From: Antedon mediterranea
Taxonomy: Eukaryota > Echinodermata > Crinoidea > Comatulida > Antedonidae
Reading direction: 5' to 3'
NCBI RefSeq assembly: GCF_964355755.1
Contig: NC_092670.1
Location: 22,691,201-22,755,200, forward strand
Length of the DNA: 64,000 nt
The notes below the pieces were generated by a model. That model was not told the origin of the DNA. It made no database searches and saw nothing but the letters and a program-made list of their open reading frames with translations. This document shows positions 11,430 to 20,254 of the stretch, piece by piece (positions within the stretch are counted from its first letter, which is position 1; each line of letters begins with the position of its first letter). Both the position numbers and the translations under genes were made by a program.

Positions 11430-14400
11430 TAAACGACATCTTGGTGATTCGACAAATTCACAAGGTTTATTACATTCATTGTTGCAAATATGCAAATACT
11501 TTTCATTTATACAACCCTTATTTTTGTATTTAGCTTTGATGCACTTCATAACTTGATCTTTGAATAACAATTTAAAGCATACACAACAAACATATTCAGG
11601 ACCACGAGAAACTGTTTTCCTGAAGTTTTCTAAAACAATCTCAAAATTAGTGTTTTCTGTTTTGATTTTTTCCCGATTCTTCATGTTTTTCTTCATGATT
11701 TTGTTTCGGAACCCTTCATCACCATGATACTTTTCTGTAAATCTTTGCTTACACCTTTGCCAAAATTTTAAATTACCTCGATATTTCTCAGCCAATTTTT
11801 GTTTACAGTTTTGTCTAAATTTCAAATTACTCCTATACTTTTCTGCCAATTTGTCTTTGCATTTTTGTCTAAATTTCAAATTACTCCTATACTTTTCTGC
11901 CAATTTGTCTTTGCATTTTTGTCTAAATTTCAAATTACTCCTATACTTTTCTGCCAATTGGTCTTTGCATTTTTGTCTAAATTTCAAATTACTCTGATAC
12001 TTTTCAGCCAATTTTTCTTTACAGTTTTGTCTAAATTTCAAATTACTCCAATACTTCTCTGCCAATTTCTGCTTACGGTTTTGCCGAAATTTCAAATTAG
12101 TCCGATACTTCTCTACCAATTTATGCTTAAGGTTTTGTCGAAATTTCAAATTACTCCGATACTTTTCTGCCACTTTTTGGGTAAGGTTTTCTCTGAATTG
12201 TGAATTATTACAATACTTCTCTGATAATATTTGCTTCAAATTTTGTCGAAATTGTGGATCATTGTGATACCTCTCCTTACTTCTTTGTTTATTATTTTGT
12301 ATAGTTGTATGCCTAAACATTGTATCATTGTTGTATCGATTCTTTTTGGTTTCTTTTTTGGTTGTTCGGTAATCCAAATTAATGTTGTAGTTATGTCTAG
12401 CTTTATTTCGTACCTTCACATTATATTCAGGTTCACATTTATACATTTTGTGTTGTCTTTCTTTGTTTTCCTTCCTCTTTTGGAATTTATAATCATCATC
12501 ACCATATCTTATTTTTTGTGCCTCTTTTACTTTGCGTTTTTTTTCCTCTCTGTATACAGAATCACTTTGATATTTGTTTCCGATTTCATTTGTTTCTTTT
12601 GAATTATTGTTTTCTTCTGTTTCCCGTTTAATTTTTTGTCGATTCTTTTCTCTTTCTTTTTTAATTCTATAAGATTGTTTTCGTTTTCTGCTCAATATTT
12701 TTACTCTGCTTTCTGAACAAGGTTTTTCAACATTTTTACTCTGTTTGGGTTTTGGTTCTATATCTTCAAATGTGTCACAAGTTTCTTTTCCTGTTTGCTT
12801 TCGTTTCCTTGTTGTCACATTCATATCAACTTGTCCTGTTGTTTCCTGAACATTAGTTTGACTCACATTGACAGATTCTACTACATTAAAATGTACATTC
12901 ATGGTGTACAAAATATATATACCATTGTCAGTTGTAACATCATCTATTCTTCCCGGCTTTTTAGCAGAAAACAATTGCCACGTCAAAAGTTGATCATTAA
13001 ATGAATAAATATCTGTATTAAGCAAGTTTGCCATTGCACTTATTTCAGTATTGGATGCCCACGTTCCATTATCCATTACTCTTTTTTTAAACACATATTC
13101 CTTAACTGATCTATATTCGTGACTAAATGTATTAATAAATAAGTCATCAGTTTCCAATAAATGATTAGTAATTGCTCTTCTTAAAAGTAAATGATTATTT
13201 TCAGTCCCAGAAATAATGTATGAAATTGCACGATAAAAACAATTACCATCACCTGTAATATTTGTAATTTGAAGAGGATGTCCAATCTGACTAGCTCTGT
13301 TAATACCACAATTCATATCGGTATGTTCACAATGAATGCCTACTTCATTACACATGTTTTTCTTTTGTGCTTCTGAGGTAGGAATAAATTTAAAATTCTT
13401 GTCAGGTCTTTCTGCATACTGAACATTAACAATTTCAATATCACTATCACTTTGCCATCCATTACTTGATGAGACATGACCTTCTTTATTATGTTTTTTG
13501 CCTTTAACGTTAGAATCAATATTCTTGTCTGGTAATCTTGTACTACATTTATACTGATAAGACGTACTAGGTTCATCAACGTCGACGTTTCCCAAGTTTC
13601 TTTGTTCACAATTATCATCGAGCACAGAAGCGGAACATAACATCATAGACTTATTTTCAATATTTACACCAGTCAGTTCAAACTCGGTTTCATGTATATT
13701 ACAGTTCATTGACCTTGCTAATCTTATACAATAATCGTACACACCTTGCCAAGATGGACTGTAAAGTAAAATACTCTTTCCATGTTTACTAACACAACCA
13801 AATCGATCTCTTGCATGTGGATCAAATATAAGAAATCCATTTACACGTTTGATAATAGAAAATGTGCTTCTGTTGAAATTCATAAAAAATGCATCATGTT
13901 GGTGTAATTCTTGTTCAAGAGCTTGGTTTAATGACAAGGCTCCATATTCAGCCATAAATTCGAGATTTCCATCTATTATGCCAAAAACTGATTCTTTGGG
14001 AGATATTACAAATGTGTTATCCAAGATATCCAATTCTTTCGGCAGTTCAGAAATCATTAAAAGGTCCTCGTGCATAGTGGAATCTTTCTGAATGTAACGG
14101 TACAACTCGTTTCCAAGAGTCAATATTGTATCAAGGTCTTTGGTGTAAAATTCATTTCTATTCCTCTTTGTAGAATAAAGAATAGCTACAAGACTATTTG
14201 CAACACACTGTTTACCACTTGCAAAGCCAAATCTATAATTCCCTTGAATAAAATTACCCTGTGCTACAGTTATATTTTCATTACTATTATATACTTGTAA
14301 TTCATTTATTGATTGTGTTTTCTGCCTTTTTCGTGTATTTTTTTGTTTTGGTACATCATCGATTATGAATTCTTCCGAAAAATTATTTTTTGTTAAAACT

Positions 14401-15875
14401 TCAATATCCACATCGATTGTATGTTGGTCACATTTAGGTTTAGTATGGGACCTAATTTTTTCAGTCACTGCTTTTTTGCATCCGTCATCAATTATCAATA
14501 CTTCATTTTCCTCAAATTCACAACTTGCACATGTTTGATTTTTATGATCTGTACCATTACTATCAATTATTCTACTTCTGTCATTCATTTTGCTATTATT
14601 TTGTGCTTTCGCATCGTCAGTCGCTGTGTTGTCGTTTTCTACAGTACATTCTATTTTAAAATCCTCGTCAGTTTTCGTTTCAGAATTGTCATTATTACCC
14701 ATGTTCTTTATATCTTTCATAGTATCGCAATCATTCTTTAAATTCACATTACCTTGTGCTTTTTTGTTATCAATCTTCTTAGTTTTGACAAAACGACCCT
14801 TGTTATTTCGTAAACGTTTCGAACCACCACCTGATTGTTGTTGTATTCCGTTTGTTACTTTGGTATTTTTCAAAACATCACACATAGGCCTACCACTGTC
14901 GTCAATTATTGTTTGTGAATTTCCCAATACATTCGTTTTAGCATTTTCTTTGTTGTATTCTCTGTAAGTATTTGTATTCATATTCCATTCCATTTTGTTA
15001 TTATTTCGTCTTTCATAGAAATCTTTTACACCTTTGCCAATATATTTTACACCTGGTTCTATACTTATACCATTTATAACGCGCTTTCTCCTTTTCTTAT
15101 TTCCTCTATTTTTACATCTTTTTTTTCTGTTGTCGGTTCTTTTCTTTGATTTTACCCTTATCCAATCACTACCAAGTAAATCTTCACTTCCTGTTTGTTG
15201 ACATTTTTTTAATTTGGCATTATTACGTTTTTCCTTATTTTTCGTTAAGTCTGCAGTGACAGATTCATCAGGTTCTAGAATCGTATATCTATTGAAATGA
15301 CAGGGAATACCTATTTCACCCAATATGTTATCAACAAAATTACTATACCCACACATTGAACAAATCCAAATTACTCTGGAATCACATAGTTTGTCTTCAA
15401 AAACATCTCTTACACATTTCACATGAAAATATTGACTACAACAGTCACATGTTATGCAATTGTCGTCTGCTTTCACTTCAATACTACACAAATCGCATGT
15501 ATCATCAAACTCTGAAGCGACCTCTGTACTATAAGATAATATGTTTATGATATCATCAATTATTTGTTTAAATTCCGTTGTATCTTTGATAACTTCACAA
15601 TCGACATTACATGTATCATCATTTTCCAGTTTTATAGTGCTCATGTCTTTGACATTCTTAGATAAGCAACATTGGTCAAGTAGGTCCAAGATTTCATCAA
15701 TGACTGTTTCAAATTCTGTTGTATCTATAATACCACTATCAACATTACCAGCTGTATTGACATTATTGTACCCTTTATTTGTATTTTCTTTATTATTCTT
15801 AAAAAAGCACCATAACATTAAGAAGAACATTAAAAACAACATACCAATAATAAAGGTTATTAATAGTGTATCCAT
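11427..15875 (-). CDS. Helentron N-terminal polyprotein part: PHD, C76-like and OTU proteases (1,482 aa)
   Basis: Upstream half of the element's protein. Residues 5-26 are a strongly hydrophobic stretch, an unexpected membrane segment. Residues ~125-178 are a Cys/His-rich PHD-like finger (CDLC, CDCC, FHVKC, CSMC). Residues ~540-720 resemble a C76-type deubiquitinating cysteine protease, with a probable nucleophile in GKQCVANSL and an Asp-Pro-His in FDPHARDRFG. Residues ~868-995 are an OTU domain with GDGNCFYRAI and a late His in VHFNVV. Residues ~1190-1385 are about ten copies of a basic 17-residue repeat (LAEKYRSNLKFRQKCKD type) encoded by 51-bp DNA repeats. The C-terminus has Cys pairs (EYVCCVCFKLLF) belonging to the DUF6570-like region that continues past the TAG. 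Domain calls are by eye; OTU is the firmest, C76 moderate. Confidence 0.82.
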   Translation of the reverse strand: MDTLLITFIIGMLFLMFFLMLWCFFKNNKENTNKGYNNVNTAGNVDSGIIDTTEFETVIDEILDLLDQCCLSKNVKDMSTIKLENDDTCNVDCEVIKDTTEFKQIIDDIINILSYSTEVASEFDDTCDLCSIEVKADDNCITCDCCSQYFHVKCVRDVFEDKLCDSRVIWICSMCGYSNFVDNILGEIGIPCHFNRYTILEPDESVTADLTKNKEKRNNAKLKKCQQTGSEDLLGSDWIRVKSKKRTDNRKKRCKNRGNKKRRKRVINGISIEPGVKYIGKGVKDFYERRNNNKMEWNMNTNTYREYNKENAKTNVLGNSQTIIDDSGRPMCDVLKNTKVTNGIQQQSGGGSKRLRNNKGRFVKTKKIDNKKAQGNVNLKNDCDTMKDIKNMGNNDNSETKTDEDFKIECTVENDNTATDDAKAQNNSKMNDRSRIIDSNGTDHKNQTCASCEFEENEVLIIDDGCKKAVTEKIRSHTKPKCDQHTIDVDIEVLTKNNFSEEFIIDDVPKQKNTRKRQKTQSINELQVYNSNENITVAQGNFIQGNYRFGFASGKQCVANSLVAILYSTKRNRNEFYTKDLDTILTLGNELYRYIQKDSTMHEDLLMISELPKELDILDNTFVISPKESVFGIIDGNLEFMAEYGALSLNQALEQELHQHDAFFMNFNRSTFSIIKRVNGFLIFDPHARDRFGCVSKHGKSILLYSPSWQGVYDYCIRLARSMNCNIHETEFELTGVNIENKSMMLCSASVLDDNCEQRNLGNVDVDEPSTSYQYKCSTRLPDKNIDSNVKGKKHNKEGHVSSSNGWQSDSDIEIVNVQYAERPDKNFKFIPTSEAQKKNMCNEVGIHCEHTDMNCGINRASQIGHPLQITNITGDGNCFYRAISYIISGTENNHLLLRRAITNHLLETDDLFINTFSHEYRSVKEYVFKKRVMDNGTWASNTEISAMANLLNTDIYSFNDQLLTWQLFSAKKPGRIDDVTTDNGIYILYTMNVHFNVVESVNVSQTNVQETTGQVDMNVTTRKRKQTGKETCDTFEDIEPKPKQSKNVEKPCSESRVKILSRKRKQSYRIKKEREKNRQKIKRETEENNNSKETNEIGNKYQSDSVYREEKKRKVKEAQKIRYGDDDYKFQKRKENKERQHKMYKCEPEYNVKVRNKARHNYNINLDYRTTKKETKKNRYNNDTMFRHTTIQNNKQRSKERYHNDPQFRQNLKQILSEKYCNNSQFRENLTQKVAEKYRSNLKFRQNLKHKLVEKYRTNLKFRQNRKQKLAEKYWSNLKFRQNCKEKLAEKYQSNLKFRQKCKDQLAEKYRSNLKFRQKCKDKLAEKYRSNLKFRQKCKDKLAEKYRSNLKFRQNCKQKLAEKYRGNLKFWQRCKQRFTEKYHGDEGFRNKIMKKNMKNREKIKTENTNFEIVLENFRKTVSRGPEYVCCVCFKLLFKDQVMKCIKAKYKNKGCINEKYLHICNNECNKPCEFVESPRCRL
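11760..12300 (-). repeat. 51-bp coding tandem repeat in the Helentron ORF
   Basis: About ten copies of a 51-bp unit encoding a basic 17-residue motif (AEKYRSNLKFRQ...). The central copies (11830-12000) are nearly identical while the outer ones diverge. This suggests recent expansion by unequal exchange inside the coding region. Confidence 0.85.
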
Positions 15876-16151
15876 TATGTATGGTTAATCAAATCCAGAA
15901 ATTGTTTTCAAATTCTATACAATTGATGTATTCTACTTCGTAATTACTTTATACAAATATGTTTTTTTTCCTGCTAAACTTATATTTATCTTTCCAAATT
16001 GTGTTTCGAGACAACTAATGTTTATATTCACTACGCCTAACTTTTTTGGTTCTGCAAAAGCCTTGATAAAGTTTCTATAGATAATAGAAAGATAGATAGA
16101 TTTAGATAGATAATAGACTGCTGTCTATAAAAAGATTTGAGATTTCGTTTT

Positions 16152-16205
16152 ATTCATCCAGTGGAGATTTTGCTTAAAATAATTCATCCAGTGGAGATTT
16201 TGCTT
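16152..16205. repeat. Short direct repeat upstream of the Helentron ORFs
   Basis: The 24-bp segment beginning 'attcatccagtggagatt' occurs twice with a 30-bp period (16152-16175 and 16182-16205). It lies between the first ORF and the hairpin cluster. Confidence 0.8.
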
Positions 16206-16249
16206 TAAATTTGCTTTCGTTGTTGCTGATATGGAATACTTATAATCGG

Positions 16250-16329
16250 TTAATCCTCGTTGGTACTCTCTTTCGGAGAGCAGGATCTCTTTCGGAGATC
16301 CGGGTCTCTTCTGAGACCCAGCGGATTAA
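16250..16329. other. Cloverleaf-like cluster of three hairpins inside an outer stem
   Basis: Outer stem TTAATCC (16250-16256) pairs with GGATTAA (16323-16329). Inside are three perfect hairpins: CTCTC/GAGAG (16266-16280, loop TTTCG), GGATCTC/GAGATCC (16283-16301, loop TTTCG) and GGGTCTC/GAGACCC (16302-16319, loop TTCT). The last two stems differ by a compensated A-T to G-C pair. It lies about 375 bp upstream of the first Helentron ORF. It lacks a T-loop or anticodon arrangement, so it is not an ordinary tRNA. Confidence 0.8.
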
Positions 16330-16896
16330 TTCTTCAAAACTCTGCAATAAAAGAGAAAGAAAAATTATTAATAATGTTATATATTTTTTCTACCCCATGA
16401 CTTATAAGAGAAAATTCTTGCATAGTATTAGTAGGCATGCTCAAGCAGCATAATTGTAATACGCATGATATAATCATTCACTTCACAATCTTTGTGCGAG
16501 TTAATCGCTTAATTAAACTCATTAGTAGTTAGAGATGATAGATCAAAGAAACATACTATGTTGTGAGTCATAACTTGAAAATAATGTAGTCCAAACTATA
16601 TGATTCTAGTTGGTATCTTTTACATAACCCAATTTTTTTTATAGGTTAAAATAAACTACAAAAACTAATGTATTTTTTTTAATAAGGCCCTGTCATAGGT
16701 ATCATGTAAAATGAATAATGATTAATCGGCAGCACACGTGACTCATAATACACAAAATACTGTATAACACATTTCATGGTAGCTGTAGTAGATTTTACCG
16801 ATTTTAAATGATGTAAACTTTATTTTGCATTTTTAACAATTTGTAATGTATTTGTTTTATCACATCTTGATATTAACTGTATCAAGGGGTGTAATT

Positions 16897-17425
16897 GCTT
16901 CTTAATCAATGTCTGAAAAATTAATAAATTTCCTCAAAATGACTTTGGGTATGAGACGGCTGATTAGGGCCTACATGTAGTCTCAATGCTAATTTCATTT
17001 AATATTCACAAACAATAAAATCTGAATTATGTAAATGTTTCATAATAGAAAATGCCTACAAAATAACAGGCAACAGTTCACAAAGTAAGGAAAATATGTT
17101 TTCTCCGTTTAACAGATAATCTACTAATACTCACAGCTGTAGCTGACACTGTAGGCCTATGTTTTCTACAATCTAAAAAATACAAGTAAAAACATTAATA
17201 ATGGCAATAAACAACATAAAAACTTTTTCCAAATCAACATGCTTCTTAATCAATGTCTGAAAAATTAAGAAATTTCCTCAAAATGACTTTGGGTATGGGC
17301 CGGCTGATTACATGTGGTCTCAATGCTAATTTCATTTAATATTTTAATCACAAACAATAAAATCTGAATTATGTAAATGTTTCATAATAGAAAATAATGC
17401 CTAAAAAATAAAAGGCAACAGTTCA
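16897..17425. repeat. Direct duplication of ~185 bp (offset ~344 bp)
   Basis: The sequence starting 'gcttcttaatcaatgtct' occurs at 16897-17081 and 17241-17425 with small changes. The spacer has no recognised feature. No gene is seen between 16340 and 17620. Confidence 0.75.
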
Positions 17426-17633
17426 CTCCCAATCATGAGGCCATTAATCATCTCTACAAATTATTTATTTTAATTTATGTACACTACTTACGATATTCTA
17501 GAGATTATGAAGTAAAAACAATGTTATTACACTATTGTTTATCTCTTCCAACAGCTACAAGACAAAAATATATTCTATAAAATATATTATAAAAATCAAT
17601 ACAAATTGTGATCAAAACAGCCACAACATTTGG

Positions 17634-18205
17634 GCGCTAGTTCTGTTTCGCACCTGTCATTTATTTCGATTCAAAATTTGTTTAGTAACTTTATCGTGAG
17701 TACCACACCTTAGAATTAGGCCTCAAATACTTTTATGAAGGAGATCACACAAAAAGTAAAAAATAAATCCTTTAAATTGATGAATTTACAGACGTGTTTC
17801 TCGCCCATCGGTTCGTGAATTTCGCATAGGCCTACGCCATGTTCAATGTTGTTGTGTCTATGGAGCGCCAATTCACATTGGCAAAATATATTAAAATTGA
17901 ACGTAATTTTCACTAATAAATGCATTAAATATACGCATTATAATAATTGAGTTTTCAGCTCTCTATTATGATTGCTCTTTTGGCACTCCATAGAAACAAC
18001 AACATTGAACGCAAAATTCACTAACCGATGTGCGATAACTGTAAATTCATCAATTAAAAAAATGTATTTGTTACTTTTTGTGTGATCTTCTTCGTAAAAG
18101 TATTTTTGCGGCCTAATTATAAGTTGTGGTACTCACGATAAAGTTACTAGGCCTAAACAAATTTTGAGTCGAAATAAATGACAGGTGCGAAACGGAACTA
18201 GCGCC
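17634..18205. mobile_element. Long foldback (inverted-repeat) element
   Basis: The left end 'gcgctagttctgtttcgc' is mirrored at the right end by 'gcgaaacggaactagcgc'. Similarity continues inward along both ~280-bp arms with almost no spacer. Internal matched pieces include the 'caatgttgttg' and 'aaattcatcaatt' blocks. Degenerate copies of the end motif appear again near 18230 and 18388. No coding sequence; superfamily not determined. Confidence 0.75.
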
Positions 18206-18209
18206 AACA

Positions 18210-18920
18210 TTTGTAACAATGAGATAAGACAGGTGCGAAAGGGAACTACGCTGACCTACACTACTACTAGGACTACTAGACTGACCTACAACATGCTATA
18301 ATTGTAAGCTCATTCAACGAGTCGTTGTTTCTTCTCTTTAATTAAGAACTTATAAACTAAAAACTAAAGTTAATATATATATCCAAGGTGCAAAAGGAAA
18401 CTAGCACCGTTTAGTCCTACTAAAAACAGGCTAGGCCTAGGTACACTGTGTAGTAGACCTATTTGTTCATATTTAACATACACATCAGGCCATACACGAT
18501 TGTCGTGCTGCTCCGGAAGCCATCGGGCAGAAAAACTTCACGACGTTTGTCATCTCTCAAACTACAGCCTTCCCGTATGGTGTATAGCACACTAAACACA
18601 TGCCTCTATATCATTAGGCCTAGCTAGCCTAGAGGGTAAGTAGAAATTACAAAACAACTACAAATTAAACAATCCACATAATTTCTTACCTATTTCTAAA
18701 CAAACTTGAGTTTGTTATCAAGTTTGTTATTTCTTAATATTCGTTATATATCAAATAGTATTTGTAATACAGTATTATCAAAGTTATTAATATAGTTTTC
18801 TTGTATCTTGTATCAGAACGACTCTGTACAAACCAACATGGAGTTATCAACACATGAAGTATGGCATGCAATCCTCGCCAAAATTACCAATATGTAACGA
18901 ATAAAGGAAATTAGTTGTGC
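18210..18920. other. Intergenic region, no gene seen
   Basis: AT-rich DNA with short 'taggcct' words and remnants of the neighbouring foldback end. A GGTAAG at 18634-18639 could be a splice donor of an upstream non-coding MMD exon, but nothing else supports this. Confidence 0.35.
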
Positions 18921-18928
18921 ATCGCGTA

Positions 18929-19960
18929 TCTCTAAAACGTGTAAACATAACATTTCATAACTTTGACAGCATATGGGCATTTACGTGAAGTTGTGCACCT
19001 CCTATTTTTAAATGACTTCAGAGTTGCGCAACATGACTTACGCACGTTTTTACGAAATTCGCGTATTTAACATAGATCGAAAACCATTATAACAATTTAA
19101 AGTTTAATTTATATCTTGCGCTAACTGACTATGGAAAAATGGCATGTTTCACGCGAAGTTACGCGCGCACGTGCGTTTAAAATCTAAAAACGCAAAAAAT
19201 CTATTTCTAATCAATTTTCTACGCGTTTCATGTCATTTTAAACTTATAAAAATTCCCACGCGCGCGTAGCGTTATTTTTGTTTTCTAGCCTTTTCTAATA
19301 ATTTTACCAATTTTAAAACAATTTCGACTTAATATCACGTCATACGAGCACGTAGAATTTGACAATTTGCGCGCGTTTTTGATGAAAAAGTTCAAAAATT
19401 CGTCAAAATTATGCTTTTTTTAAACAGTCATAAATTCTAAACTACACGGTCAACTTTTTGTGGATGACATATTCTGGAAGTTGATGAGTTGTAAATATCG
19501 GATCATGCATCAATATGGCTAACCGGACATTTTAACGTCATCGTATGGCCACTCGAATATAAAATATAGGATTTTTGTCTCTTTCGCATAGCTCATCACA
19601 TTTAATAGAGCGCATCTCCACTTATCCGTATTCCATTTCCCCCCATTTTGTTATATTGTCTAGGCCAATCAATTTTCTTTCGCATAATCTACCATTTTTT
19701 AAATTGTGATGACGTCATCATGTCCAAAAGCGTCAATAACTTGGGTCCCTTATTTTCACCTATTCTGCACTGTATGTAGTACGTATACAGAATATAGTGT
19801 ATACCGTATATACTTTGACGTGACACAAAATAGAGAGCGCACTAACATTATTTCAATGGCATAATCGTTTTTCTGCGCGCAATATTCTAACGTATGACGT
19901 GCACGTGGCGTTTGCGCTGCGGATAACCTAACTCGTCCGAAGTGACGAGTTCAAGTCTAG
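18929..19960 (+). mobile_element. Solo copy of the Helitron-like unit
   Basis: Same unit as the 1-4.9 kb array, in the same orientation, about 1.03 kb. It starts TCTCTA after an A (18929). It ends with hairpin AACTCGTC (19930-19937)/GACGAGTT (19944-19951), then CTAG (19957-19960) followed by T. The right end is as well preserved as in the array; the left ~400 bp is more diverged. It lies just upstream of MMD exons. Confidence 0.75.
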
Positions 19961-20254
19961 TTTAATATAATCATTGTGTACTACAAAACTTTTCAGAGAC
20001 TGACTGAGTCAAGGTGTTTTTTAGACTCAGCCTTGCTAGTGTCTCAAGTGGAAAAAGGTTTACATTATGAGGTTTGTACACTTTTTAGTATTATTAATAT
20101 TATATTTAATCTTAATTGTGTATTTTTTCAAATAAAAGAGTTTTTAAATATAATTTTGTATAAAACACAACTTTCTGTGCAATTATAATTTGTTTCCATT
20201 ATAAAATATTTATGATTTAACAAATGTTAGTTTATGGTTTTATTTTTTAGACTA

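Larger units (their letters stand above)
5700..16335 (-). mobile_element. Helentron-type (Helitron2-like) autonomous transposon, nearly intact
   Basis: Two long - strand ORFs lie in one reading frame, separated by one TAG (11427-11429). Together they carry PHD-like, C76-like protease, OTU protease, basic 17-residue repeats, DUF6570-like region, HUH Rep, PIF1 helicase and a C-terminal apurinic-like endonuclease. A Rep-helicase with OTU and fused endonuclease is the hallmark of Helentrons, the second animal Helitron lineage. The upstream side has a cloverleaf hairpin cluster (16250-16329) and a 30-bp-period direct repeat (16152-16205). The downstream side has a 398-bp-offset duplication. I could not fix the termini; the coordinates are the outermost structures likely to belong to it. 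Confidence 0.75.

Noticed and set aside
11799-12203. + strand ORF of 134 aa with a 17-residue repeat
   Set aside because: It is the antisense shadow of the 51-bp coding repeats in the Helentron ORF.
16250-16329. tRNA gene in the cloverleaf
   Set aside because: Stem lengths, loop sequences and the missing T-loop/anticodon features do not fit a tRNA on either strand.
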